Of a DNA stretch of 10,382 nucleotides, positions 1 to 8,140 are shown in pieces; position 1 is the stretch's first letter; every line of letters begins with the position of its first letter. The notes beneath the pieces are model-generated. The model was not told the origin of the DNA. It made no database searches and worked only from the letters and a program-made list of their open reading frames with translations. Location: NCBI GenBank assembly GCA_003136255.1, contig PLDT01000465.1, forward strand, positions 1-10,382. Direction: 5' to 3'. The DNA is from Palsa-504 sp003136255 (lineage in GTDB: Bacteria > Actinomycetota > Actinomycetes > Streptosporangiales > Streptosporangiaceae). The position numbers were made by a program, and so were the translations under genes.

Positions 1-1935
1 CGCATCCCCGACAACGACCTGGTCCTGCCCGACCTCGACGTGTCGCGGCATCACGCCGAACTCCGCAGGTCACCCACCGGGGCCTACGAGATCGTCGACC
101 TGGGTAGTCACAACGGCACCTTCGTCAACGGCCGCCGGGTTTCCTCCGCGGTGCTGAACGAGTCCGACATCATCAGCATCGGCCGCTCGACGTTCCGCCT
201 GGCCGAGGGTGAGCTGCGGCAGTTCGTCGACGACGGCGAGATCACCTTCACCGCCCAGGACCTGGTGGTGAAGGTCGGGGGCGGCAAGGTGCTGCTGAGC
301 CACGTCACGTTCCCGATTCCGGAAAAAAGCCTGGTCGGCGTCATCGGGCCCAGCGGCGCGGGCAAGTCGACCCTGCTCGGCGCGCTGACCGGGATACGTC
401 CCGCGGACACCGGCACCGTCCTGTACGACAACCGTGACCTGTACCGCAACTACGCCGAGCTCAGGTTCCGCATCGGCCTGGTCCCGCAGGAGAGCGTCCT
501 GCACACCCAGCTGACCGCCCGCCGCGCCCTGCAGTACTCCGCCGAGCTCCGCTTCCCGGCCGACACCGGGGCCCACGAGCGCGACGCCCGGGTCGACGAG
601 GTGATGTCCGAGCTCGGCCTGACCAAGCACGCCAACACCCGTGCGGACCGGCTGTCCGGCGGCCAGCTCAAGCGGGTCAACGTCGCCCAGGAGCTGCTGA
701 CCAAGCCGTCCCTGCTGTTCCTGGACGAGCCGACCTCGGGCCTGGATCCCGGCCTGGACAAATCCGTCATGGAGCAGATGCGGGACCTGGCCCACGACGG
801 CCGGACGGTCATCGTGGTCACGCACAGCGTCGCCAACCTGGACACCTGCGACCGGCTGCTGGTCCTGGTCCCCGGCGGGAAGATCGCCTACTACGGCCCG
901 CCCGATGAGGGGCTCGCGTACTTCGGCCTGACCGGCTGGGCCGAGGTGTTCCAGGCCTTCGAACGCTACCCGGACCGCGACTGGGCCGCCGAGTACGCCG
1001 ACTCGCAAGCCCACGCGCAGTACGTGCTGGGCCAGCGCGCCAAGCCGACCGCCGAGCAGGGCGCGGATGACATACCCGCGGCGGTGGTCGCGCGGCGCGG
1101 CGCGCTGAAGCAGATGGGCACGCTGACCCGCCGGTACATCCGGGTGATCGCCGCCGACCGTGGCTACCTGCTGTCCATCGGCCTGATGCCGATCATCTTG
1201 GGCGTGCTGATCCGCCTGGTCGGCTCGAGCCAGGGCCTGGCCGGCCCGCCCCACTCCAACGAGAACGCCAGTGAGACCCTGCTCCTGCTCGTCGTCTGCG
1301 CCTGCCTGGCCGGCGCCGCGAGCTCGGTCCGGGAGCTGGTCAAGGAACGCACGATCTACGTCAGGGAACGCGCGGCCGGCCTGTCCTCCGGCGCCTACCT
1401 GTCCTCCAAGTTGCTGGTCCTGGGCGTGATCAGCGTCGTGCAGTCGGTCGTGCTGGTCCTGCTCGGGCTGATCGGCCGGCCGATGCCGCCCACTGGCGCG
1501 TTCTTGACCGGCGCCCCGTTCGTCGAGATCCTGCTCGCCATCGCCGTCCTCGCCCTGGCCTCCATGTGCCTCGGCCTGCTGGTATCCGCCCTGGTCAGCA
1601 CCTCCGAGAAGGCGATGCCGTTCCTTGTCCTGCTGACCATGATCCAGGTCATCCTGTCCGGCGGCGTGATCTCGCTGGGCCAAAAGACCGGCCTGAACCA
1701 GCTGTCCTGGATCGCGCCGTCCCGCTGGGGGTTGGGCGCGATGGCCTCGACCTCGAACCTCAACGTCATCACGCCCAGCGCCGGCGGCAACTTCACCGAC
1801 CCGCTGTGGACCCACTCGGCCGGGATCTGGCTGCGCGACATGGGCGCCCAGGCCGGGCTGGCGCTCGTCTTCGCGCTGCTCGCCTGGTTCCGCCTGCGCC
1901 GCCTCGGCCCCCGCCGNNCCTCGTGCTCCCCCTAG
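1..1935 (+). CDS. FHA-ABC exporter (Rv1747-like), 5' partial
   Basis: This is the C-terminal part of an integral-membrane exporter with its ATPase and permease in one chain. The reading frame is open from base 1, so the true start lies upstream. Visible residues 1-65 are most of an FHA (phosphothreonine-binding) domain, with VSRHHAEL and GSHNGTFVNG. The ATPase follows: Walker A GPSGAGKST (346-372), signature LSGGQ (652-666), Walker B LLFLDEPTSGLDP and an H-loop THS. About six hydrophobic segments of an ABCG/ABC-2 type permease fill the last 260 residues. The order FHA-NBD-TMD matches mycobacterial Rv1747, which has two FHA domains and is controlled by Ser/Thr kinase phosphorylation; a further FHA may lie before the window. 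The substrate is unknown. The stop at 1933-1935 is reached only by reading through NN at 1917-1918, so the last few residues are uncertain. Confidence 0.9.
   Translation, partial: RIPDNDLVLPDLDVSRHHAELRRSPTGAYEIVDLGSHNGTFVNGRRVSSAVLNESDIISIGRSTFRLAEGELRQFVDDGEITFTAQDLVVKVGGGKVLLSHVTFPIPEKSLVGVIGPSGAGKSTLLGALTGIRPADTGTVLYDNRDLYRNYAELRFRIGLVPQESVLHTQLTARRALQYSAELRFPADTGAHERDARVDEVMSELGLTKHANTRADRLSGGQLKRVNVAQELLTKPSLLFLDEPTSGLDPGLDKSVMEQMRDLAHDGRTVIVVTHSVANLDTCDRLLVLVPGGKIAYYGPPDEGLAYFGLTGWAEVFQAFERYPDRDWAAEYADSQAHAQYVLGQRAKPTAEQGADDIPAAVVARRGALKQMGTLTRRYIRVIAADRGYLLSIGLMPIILGVLIRLVGSSQGLAGPPHSNENASETLLLLVVCACLAGAASSVRELVKERTIYVRERAAGLSSGAYLSSKLLVLGVISVVQSVVLVLLGLIGRPMPPTGAFLTGAPFVEILLAIAVLALASMCLGLLVSALVSTSEKAMPFLVLLTMIQVILSGGVISLGQKTGLNQLSWIAPSRWGLGAMASTSNLNVITPSAGGNFTDPLWTHSAGIWLRDMGAQAGLALVFALLAWFRLRRLGPRXXSCSP
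1917..1918. other. Assembly gap (NN)
   Basis: Two N bases lie near the 3' end of the FHA-ABC gene, after the typical C-terminal RLRRLGPR. The frame happens to stay open through them to a TAG 15 nt later. The true gap size is unknown, and the intergenic sequence before the dipeptidase may be incomplete. Confidence 0.9.
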
Positions 1936-1965
1936 GCTTCCGCCCCCCTCGTACCCCCCTAGGCT
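1928..1965 (+). repeat. Direct repeat CCCCCTAGGCT x2
   Basis: The 11-mer CCCCCTAGGCT occurs at 1928-1938 and again at 1955-1965, with a 27-nt period. The second copy contains the putative -10 box of the dipeptidase gene, and the first contains the stop codon of the ABC gene. It may be a duplicated promoter element or a regulator site; the sequence alone does not decide. Confidence 0.6.
1960..1965 (+). promoter_or_regulatory. -10 box TAGGCT of dipeptidase (leaderless)
   Basis: TAGGCT fits the actinobacterial TANNNT -10 pattern and ends 6 nt before the GTG start at 1972. That is the distance expected when transcription begins at the first base of the start codon. No convincing -35 is seen, and no Shine-Dalgarno is present, in agreement with leaderless translation. 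Confidence 0.55.
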
Positions 1966-1971
1966 GGCGGT

Positions 1972-2999
1972 GTGAGTGAGCCAGCGCTTCGGGCGCGCGA
2001 CCTGCTGCGACGGTTCCCGCTGATCGACGGGCACAACGACCTGCCCTGGGCGCTGCGCGACCGGGCGGCTCCCGTGGACCTGGCCGAACCCGTCGCGGGC
2101 ACCCACACCGACCTGCCCCGGCTCGCGGCCGGCGGCGTGGGCGCCCAGTTCTGGTCGGTCTTCGTGCCGGCCTCGATCCCGGGGGACACCGCCGTCACTA
2201 CGGTGCTCGAGCAGATCGACCTGGCCCACCGGATGATCGCGGCTTACCCCCAGGGCCTGGAGCTCGCGCTGACCGCCGCTGACGTGGAGCGGATCTTCGC
2301 CTCCGGCCGGGTGGCCTCGCTGCTCGGCGCCGAAGGCGGTCATTCCATCGCCGGGTCACTCGGCGTGCTGCGCATGCTGTACGCGCTCGGCGTGCGGTAC
2401 ATGACCCTGACCCACAACGCCAACGTGGGGTGGGCCGACTCCGCCACCGACCAGCGCGCGGCCGGCGGCCTGACCGATTTCGGCCGGGACGTGGTTCGCG
2501 AGATGCAGCGGCTAGGCATGCTGGTCGACCTGTCGCACGTCGCGGTATCCACCATGCACGACGCATTGGACGTCGTCGCGGCCCCGGTGATCTTCTCGCA
2601 CTCCAGCGCCCGGGCCGTCTGCGACAACCCGCGCAACGTGCCCGACGAGGTGCTGGCCCGGCTGCCCGGCAACGGCGGCGTGTGCATGGTCACCTTCGTG
2701 CCCGCCTTCGTGTCCCAGGAGTGCGCCGACTGGCTGGCCGACCTCAAGGCCGAGGCCGTCCGCCGCGGCCTGGACCCCAGAGACCTGCACCTCGTGCAGC
2801 GCATCAGGCCGGAGTGGGAGGCCGCCCACCCGCTGCCGCAGGCCACCCTGGCCCAGGTCGCCGACCACATCGAGCACGTCCGCCAGGTCGCGGGCGTCGA
2901 GCACGTCGGCCTCGGCGGTGACTTCGACGGGACCCCGGACGTCACCGTCGGCCTCGAGGACGTGTCCGCCTACCCGGCCCTGTTCGCCGAGCTCCTGGC
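1972..2999 (+). CDS. M19 membrane-type dipeptidase, 3' truncated by gap
   Basis: This is a zinc dipeptidase of family M19 (renal/membrane dipeptidase family), which hydrolyses dipeptides and often accepts a D-amino acid at the C-terminal position. Binuclear zinc residues are visible: His21 and Asp23 in DGHNDLPW, bridging Glu121 in GAEGGHS, His189 in DLSH and His210 in FSHSSAR. The substrate-binding Arg221 (NPRNVP) and the late GGDFDG motif (Asp317) are also present. No signal peptide is seen, so the enzyme is probably cytosolic. The GTG start sits 6 nt after a TAGGCT box. Only 342 complete codons are present; family members usually run about 40-60 residues longer. The frame past NN reads the antisense of the convergent gene until 3114, so that tail is not part of the protein. 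Confidence in the family is high; the physiological substrate is unknown. Confidence 0.93.
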
Positions 3000-3001
3000 N
3001 N
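3000..3001. other. Assembly gap (NN) hiding two gene ends
   Basis: The plus-strand dipeptidase loses its expected C-terminus here, and the minus-strand acyltransferase gene loses its stop codon here. Real sequence is therefore missing; NN is a placeholder and not a two-base ambiguity. Confidence 0.92.
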
Positions 3002-4173
3002 GCCGGGACGAACTGACGGTCGGCGAGCACGCGCGCCAGCCCGAACAAGATCTCGGCGGCGCAGGCCGGATCGCTCTTCATCAGCTCGTCGACGAAACGG
3101 CGGCGCAGGGCTAGCACCTGCCCGTCGGACGCCGCGGTCACCGACGCGATCCGGCGGCCCGAAGTACCGAAGAAACCGATCTCGCCGATCACCTCGCCCG
3201 GGCCGAGCAGGGCGAGCCGGCGGTCACCGTCGTGCACCTCGAACGCCCCGTCGAGGATGACGAAGATCTCCCGCTGGGTCAGGCCCTTCTCGGTCAGCAG
3301 CTGGCCGGCCGCGACGTCCATCAGGAAGCCCTTGTCGCTGAGCTTGCGGACCGTGTCATCGCTGAGCGCCTCGAGCATCGACGGATGATCGTCGGCCGCC
3401 TCCCGCAGCCGGCTGACCCGGTCCCAGACCGCCGCTGGGTCGAACCGCACCGGCGCCGAATCGGCGTCCAGCAGGCGGGCCCAGCGCCCGATGTCCACCG
3501 GCTCGTGCTTGCCCGGCCCGTAGAAGACGTCTGCGAACGGCGCCACGAACGATCCGGCCTGCTCCAGGTACGCGCGGTCACTCGGGACCACCACCAGCGG
3601 CACCTCGATCCCGTCGGCGGTGGGCACGAGCTTCCCGGCGTAGGTGCGGAAGCCGAGCAGCCGGTAGTGGCGCACCAGCCCGGCGGCGCAGTTGATGAAC
3701 CCGACGTCGGCAGGCATTTCCCCCGCGTACAACTGGTAGACCGCGCAAACGACCGATACCAGCCCGAGCTGCCCGCGGCTCCCTGGCTCGATCATCAGCC
3801 GCCCGATCTCCGAGACGCTCATCTCGCGCAGGCCGTCGAAGCGCTCCATCGAGAACGCCTCCCAGTCTTTTGCGGGCACCTGCCCCGGCTCCCAGCGGCG
3901 GAGGCGAGCGGTACTGGTCAGCTGGCCGGCGCCGTCGTCGGTGTAGAGCAGTATCGTGTACGGCTGGTCGTCCTCCTCGTCGTGCACCCGCCGGCGGCCG
4001 TGGTCGGCGTTGCCGAGCTTGCGGCCGAGCTCGGCACCGTACACCGAGTACCGGAATGAGAACACCGCCTCGCGTTCGGCCTCGGTCTCGGCGATGTACA
4101 CCGGCTCGACCGCGTCGATCAGGTCCGGCGCGGCGGCGCGCATCTCCGGCGGCGGCACGAGGACCCGGCTCAT
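3002..4173 (-). CDS. FeeM/LuxI-like N-acyltransferase + cNMP-binding domain, 3' partial
   Basis: This is the last gene of the minus-strand operon. Residues about 25-200 look like the GNAT-fold N-acyl amino acid synthase/autoinducer synthase group: FSFRYSVYGAELGR (38-51), TARLRRWEPG (88-97), SEIGRLMIEPGSRG (121-134) and a C-terminal LLGF. Such enzymes move an acyl group from acyl-ACP or acyl-CoA to an amine. Residues about 285-385 form a cyclic-nucleotide-binding domain; its phosphate cassette GEIGFFGTSGRRIASV keeps Glu331 and Arg341, but the usual Ser/Thr after Arg is Ile342. The ATG overlaps the upstream stop as ATGA, which implies translational coupling and decides the start. About 390 codons are visible, and the stop is lost in the gap, probably only a few residues away. 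Mycobacterial PatA (Rv0998) also joins cNMP binding to a GNAT domain, but in the opposite order. The acyltransferase substrate is unknown. Confidence 0.82.
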
Positions 4174-6233
4174 GACCCGTCCCCCACGGAGATCCCTGGT
4201 GTCTCGGTTGACCCGTCCCCCGCGGCCGGCCCTGGTGTCTGCGTGCCTGCCGGCCGCTGCGCCCCGCCGCGGCGACGCGTGGATTCCAGTAGCCACTTGA
4301 CCCGGGCCAGCTGGACCATGCGCGCCGTCTCGTTGGCGACCCGGCGGCCGCGCGGCATCACCAGGTCCGGGATCGCCACCTTGACGCGCTTGCGCACCTG
4401 CCTTCCGGCCGCGAAGTCAAGCACCATCCAGGCGGCCAGCACGCCGAACTGATCCGCGGTCGGCGCCAGCTGAGGCGGCGAGCCGGCCTGGCCCCGGATC
4501 ATCGCCTCGCTGTAGGCGAGCAGCTCGCGCGGCACATCGAGCGGGCTCACCAGGCGGGTGAGGAACTGCAGCGCGTCGAGGTCGTCCGGCGCCTTATCCA
4601 GGCGCCCATTCAGCGGGCGGGTGCGGCCGTCGCGGTAGTCGAAGGCGTACACGACCTGGGTGCCGCCGAGGTCCAGCCCGGAGATGACCAGCCGGCGCTG
4701 GCGCCAGGCCTCGTCATGCAGCGCCCGTTTGGCCGCGATCCCGGCCGGCTCGGTCACGTCCACGCCGTCGATCACCACGTCGGTCGTGCCGACCAGCCAG
4801 TCGACGTTGTCCTGCGTCACGCCGTCGGACTCGACCAGCACCTCGACCTCGGGGTTGATGGCCCGGGCCCGGTCCGCCTGCACGTCGGCCTTGTTGCGGC
4901 CGATGTCGGCGATGTCGGCGGCCTGCCGGTTGAGGTTGTTGAGCTCGTAGTCACCCGGCTCGCACAGCACGAACCGCTCCACTCCCAGCCGCACCAGCGG
5001 CACCACCGGCGCCCCGCCGATGCTGCCGCAGCCCGCGACCAGGATCCGCACGGCGCGCAGCGCGCCCTGCTCCTCCCGGCTGAGGGACGGCTGGTTGCGC
5101 CGGGTCATCTCCCGGTAGTGAGCGGTCTCGGGCTGCTGCTCGCGGGGCGGGCGGCGCAGGCTGCGCCGCTCCGGCTCGCGGGTCGGTGACCCCAGCCGGA
5201 ACAAGGCGACCGGCATGGCCTGCGGTGCGGCGCCGAACGCCGCCAGCAGTTCGCGGCGCACCTGCGCGATGCGGGCGTGCCAGTCGGCGGGCACCGACGG
5301 GTCCGGGGGGCCCGGATGCGACAGGCCGACCTCGACCGGCGCACTGTGCAGGGCCATGGCCAGCCCGGCCTCGGTGACCTCCAGCGCGATCTCCTCGAAG
5401 CACGCCCCGCCCCGCAGGAACGTCTGATCCTCCAGCGACCCGGCGTGCAGCAGGCACAAGACGGGCGCGCTGCGCAGCGGCGCCTCCTCCAGGTCACGGG
5501 CCACCCGCTCGGCCACGTGGAACCGAGCCAGCGCGTCGAGCGCTCGCGGATGCATGGCCACGGCGGCCATCCGCGCCGTCACCGCCGGGGTGAAGAACAG
5601 CTCCAGGTCCAGGCCGTCCCGGTGCCGGGCGGCGTCCCGGGCGGTGTAGCGCGTCAGCGAGTACAGCTCGGCCGCGGTGGGCCCGTGCATTAGCTTCATC
5701 GCCCCGGCGCGGCCGGCGATCGCGGCCACCCGGTCGATCGCGGCCCGGTCGGTGAGCGCCGAAAGGGTGAACCCAGCGCTGCTCGCGGTGGCCTGCAGGC
5801 CTTCGATCACCGAGCCGGCGACCGGATCGGGCCGGTAGGGCGAGCGGTTCATCGCGCGACGGCGCAGTGCACGCAGCCGGGCCTGCGCCGCCTCGTCCGG
5901 CGGCGCCGAGGCGGGCCGCAGCACCACGTCGGCCGCGGCATCGCCGTCCGGCCGCCAGCGGACCTCCGCGTCGAAGCCGAACGCCCGGGCCCCCACGCAC
6001 AGGTTAGTGACGACGGCGCCGCAGGCCAGGTCGCTCTCCCGGCCGGCCGGATCGAGCTCGCTGAGCACCTGATGGTCCGGATCGCGCGAGACGCGAAACC
6101 TCGGCCCGTCGGCCTCGATGCGCCAGCCCTGCGCGTTGTGCGGCGACGGCGCGCGCCCGCCGTAGTAGAGCAGCCGGTCGCGCAGCACCGGGGTCAGCCC
6201 GGCGTCCCGGTTAGCTTGCGCCCCACCAGTCAT
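4170..6233 (-). CDS. Nitroreductase-E1 (ThiF) fusion, Rv1355c/MoeY-like
   Basis: The protein has 687 residues and two enzyme domains. Residues about 10-345 are an Acg-type flavin nitroreductase, with the FMN-loop motif APSPHNAQGWR (28-38) and a GLAMAL helix region. A Pro/Arg-rich linker follows. Residues about 380-640 are an E1/ThiF/MoeB adenylation domain: nucleotide loop GCGSIGG (401-407), NNLNRQ with Arg436, Lys448 in GRNKAD and Asp492 in DGVD. The E1 part has only two cysteines (402 and 424), both in core motifs. It has no zinc CxxC pairs and no crossover-loop cysteine, so it probably adenylates a carboxylate without forming a thioester. The domain pair and length recall M. tuberculosis Rv1355c (annotated MoeY), whose function is unproven; a molybdopterin role should not be assumed. 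The ATG at 6233 is chosen over that at 6251 because of the strong SD just before it. The C-terminus ends in two 12-residue repeats. Confidence 0.82.
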   Translation of the reverse strand: MTGGAQANRDAGLTPVLRDRLLYYGGRAPSPHNAQGWRIEADGPRFRVSRDPDHQVLSELDPAGRESDLACGAVVTNLCVGARAFGFDAEVRWRPDGDAAADVVLRPASAPPDEAAQARLRALRRRAMNRSPYRPDPVAGSVIEGLQATASSAGFTLSALTDRAAIDRVAAIAGRAGAMKLMHGPTAAELYSLTRYTARDAARHRDGLDLELFFTPAVTARMAAVAMHPRALDALARFHVAERVARDLEEAPLRSAPVLCLLHAGSLEDQTFLRGGACFEEIALEVTEAGLAMALHSAPVEVGLSHPGPPDPSVPADWHARIAQVRRELLAAFGAAPQAMPVALFRLGSPTREPERRSLRRPPREQQPETAHYREMTRRNQPSLSREEQGALRAVRILVAGCGSIGGAPVVPLVRLGVERFVLCEPGDYELNNLNRQAADIADIGRNKADVQADRARAINPEVEVLVESDGVTQDNVDWLVGTTDVVIDGVDVTEPAGIAAKRALHDEAWRQRRLVISGLDLGGTQVVYAFDYRDGRTRPLNGRLDKAPDDLDALQFLTRLVSPLDVPRELLAYSEAMIRGQAGSPPQLAPTADQFGVLAAWMVLDFAAGRQVRKRVKVAIPDLVMPRGRRVANETARMVQLARVKWLLESTRRRGGAQRPAGTQTPGPAAGDGSTETPGISVGDGS
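4173..4244. repeat. 36-bp tandem duplication
   Basis: Units 4173-4208 and 4209-4244 match at 29 of 36 positions. In the minus-strand E1 fusion gene they encode two in-frame 12-residue units, TQTPGPAAGDGS and TETPGISVGDGS, at the extreme C-terminus. The unit nearer the next gene supplies most of the ATGA stop/start overlap and the G-rich stretch before the acyltransferase start. Confidence 0.85.
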
Positions 6234-6235
6234 TA

Positions 6236-6243
6236 CCCCTCCC
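6236..6243 (-). promoter_or_regulatory. Ribosome binding site GGGAGGGG
   Basis: On the minus strand GGGAGGGG lies 2 nt before the ATG at 6233, with the GGAGG core 4 nt from it. It decides the start of the nitroreductase-E1 gene; the in-frame ATG at 6251 has no such site. A CCCGA at 6256-6260 (minus strand) could pair with TCGGG at its upstream edge. Confidence 0.7.
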
Positions 6244-6265
6244 GAGGGCATCGTATCGGGTCAAC

Positions 6266-8140
6266 TCAGGTCACGAAGTGTTCAGCCAGGCCGGACTCCG
6301 ACAGCGCCTGCGCCGCGTGCCGGTAGCCGATATCGACGAGCGTGATCGCGCCTTTGAAGTCCAGGGTGCCGACCCCGGCAACGGGCGGGCGGAGCAACAG
6401 GTCGACGCGGTCGCCGTCCAGTGCGGCGCGCCGGTGGCGAACCTGCGACAGTCCGGTCGAGCGGCTCAAGATGTCCACGACACTGGGGACCGGCCGCGGC
6501 GGGGCGAACGGGTTGAGGCGGTGCCCGAGCACGCGCCAGCCGGACAAGCCTGTCTCGAAGGGCGCTGCGGCGGTGAGCGGCTCTACCTCGGGGGACACGT
6601 CAACCGCGACGATGCGGCCGTGCCCGACCCGGCCGCGCATGGGCCCGATCGGCACGTTGTCCAGCGTCCCCCCGTCGACGAGCAGGTCTCCTCCCGCGTA
6701 GACGGGGGGATAGATGCCGGGCAGGGCCAGGCTGGCCCGCACCGCGGACCACAGCGGCCCGCGTTCGTGGATGACCTCCTCGGCCCGGGTCAGGTTGGCG
6801 GAGATGCAGAAGAAACGCAGCAGCAGGTCCTCGATGGGCACGGCGCTAAGGTTGTCGGCGAGTATCCGGTCCACGTGGCGGCCCGATGACAAGGCGATCA
6901 GCGGCAGCGTGGGCGTGAGCAGGCGGCGGCCGTGGCGGGCGATATTCAAGACCCGCCGCACCCGCTCCGCGTCATCCATGCCCCGGGCGCAAAGCCCGGC
7001 CATGATCGCGCCCATGCTGGTGCCGCCGACCACGTCGATGGGCACCCCGGCTTCCTCCAGCGCCCGGATCACGCCTAGGTGGGCGAGCCCGCGCGCGCCG
7101 CCGCCGCCGAGGACCAGCCCGCACGCGGTGCCGGTGATCATCCGGGCCAGCCGCCCGACGTCGCCCGGCCGGCCGGCGCGCAGGTGGTGATGGTCGGCCA
7201 CCGGCCGGTCCTTCAGCCACCTGGCCGTCCCCGATGGCCAGACCGGGTGCAGCAGGACGAGTTCACAGCGCAGCGAGCCGGTGGCCAGCGCCCGGGCTTC
7301 CACCGGGCCGATCGAGGGATCATCTCCGGCCGAGGCCGCCAGCAGGACCAGGTCAGACTGGCTCAAGCAGAGCCGGCTCCACGCCGTGTCCTGCGCGTCG
7401 GGCCGGTAGATCACGTGGTCGTGGTCGCGTTCCACCGCGTGCAGCCACCCGGTCAGTTCGGCCCGGCCGGGGTCGCCCGGGGCCCGCTGGGCCGCGCCCG
7501 GGCCTAGCTGCCGCGCGACGGCATCGGCGTCCAGTTGGATGACCGACCCCGTCCGCGCCAGCTGCGCCACGAGCCACTCGGCGACCATGGCCGCCGTCCC
7601 TGCGCCCTGGCCAGCGGCGGTCACGGCAATGGTGCCGGCCACCGGAGGTGGCACTTCCGGCCGTTCAAGAGCCAGCAGCCGGTCCACGGTCAGCAACCGG
7701 TCGACCAGCAACCGTGTCATCTCGACCAGCAGCGCCGGGATCCGCTCGACCAGGGACCTGAACGAGGACACCCGCAGCAGCAGCAGGTCGCTGTCCCGGA
7801 CCGCTCGCACGGTCGCCGACCGGGGCTGGCCGCTGAGCAGGGCGATCTCTCCTACCACCGCGTCCCGGCCCAGGTCGTACAGGACGCGCTCGCCGCCGCC
7901 CGCCGCCACGCTGATCCGCAGCCGGCCGCTCACCACCAGGTAGAGACCGTCTCCGGTGTCACCCTGCCGGAAGATCACCTCCCCGGCGGCCACCGACACC
8001 GGCTCCAGCTCCCTGGCCAGCTCACCGCGGGCCGCCTCGTCCAGCGGGGCGAGCAACGGGATGCCGGCCAGGAACACGTCCAGTTCTGGCCGGTCTGGCT
8101 GGCCGTTCACGTATGGAGCTGTTCCCGGCTGATCGTTCAC
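6266..8140 (-). CDS. cNMP-binding patatin-like phospholipase (NTE family)
   Basis: This is a 624-residue lipid hydrolase of the bacterial neuropathy-target-esterase type, expected to act on phospholipid or lysophospholipid acyl esters at the membrane. Residues about 20-140 are a cyclic-nucleotide-binding domain with a fully canonical phosphate cassette, GEIALLSGQPRSATV (97-111; Glu98, Arg107). Residues about 167-335 are a middle segment with a degenerate P-loop-like start, as in related NTE proteins. The patatin domain follows: oxyanion hole GGGGARG (345-351), nucleophile elbow GTSMG with Ser375, and Asp489 in VDGGTLDN, giving an intact Ser-Asp dyad. No membrane segment is evident. It lies 25 nt after the cyclase stop and 32 nt before the next start, so cotranscription is likely. 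The start is ambiguous: GTG at 8140 and GTG at 8110 lie in two copies of a 30-bp duplication. The nearest described relatives are mycobacterial cNMP-patatin proteins such as Rv2565. Confidence 0.92.
   Translation of the reverse strand: MNDQPGTAPYVNGQPDRPELDVFLAGIPLLAPLDEAARGELARELEPVSVAAGEVIFRQGDTGDGLYLVVSGRLRISVAAGGGERVLYDLGRDAVVGEIALLSGQPRSATVRAVRDSDLLLLRVSSFRSLVERIPALLVEMTRLLVDRLLTVDRLLALERPEVPPPVAGTIAVTAAGQGAGTAAMVAEWLVAQLARTGSVIQLDADAVARQLGPGAAQRAPGDPGRAELTGWLHAVERDHDHVIYRPDAQDTAWSRLCLSQSDLVLLAASAGDDPSIGPVEARALATGSLRCELVLLHPVWPSGTARWLKDRPVADHHHLRAGRPGDVGRLARMITGTACGLVLGGGGARGLAHLGVIRALEEAGVPIDVVGGTSMGAIMAGLCARGMDDAERVRRVLNIARHGRRLLTPTLPLIALSSGRHVDRILADNLSAVPIEDLLLRFFCISANLTRAEEVIHERGPLWSAVRASLALPGIYPPVYAGGDLLVDGGTLDNVPIGPMRGRVGHGRIVAVDVSPEVEPLTAAAPFETGLSGWRVLGHRLNPFAPPRPVPSVVDILSRSTGLSQVRHRRAALDGDRVDLLLRPPVAGVGTLDFKGAITLVDIGYRHAAQALSESGLAEHFVT

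Noticed and set aside
70..2343. Long minus-strand open frame (757 codons) opposite the exporter and dipeptidase
   Set aside because: It lies antisense to two clearly recognised genes, crosses an NN gap and has a low-complexity Gly/Gln/Arg composition typical of high-GC antisense frames.
2512..3001. Continuation of the acyltransferase frame past the gap to 2512
   Set aside because: It is antisense of the dipeptidase; the frame continues only because the gap was set to two bases.
3002..3114. C-terminal tail of the dipeptidase frame after the gap
   Set aside because: It is antisense of the cNMP-binding domain and resembles no dipeptidase C-terminus.
4174..4296. N-terminal extension of the acyltransferase to 4296
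   Set aside because: The extra 41 residues are Arg/Gly-rich and overlap the upstream gene; the ATGA-coupled ATG at 4173 is the better start.
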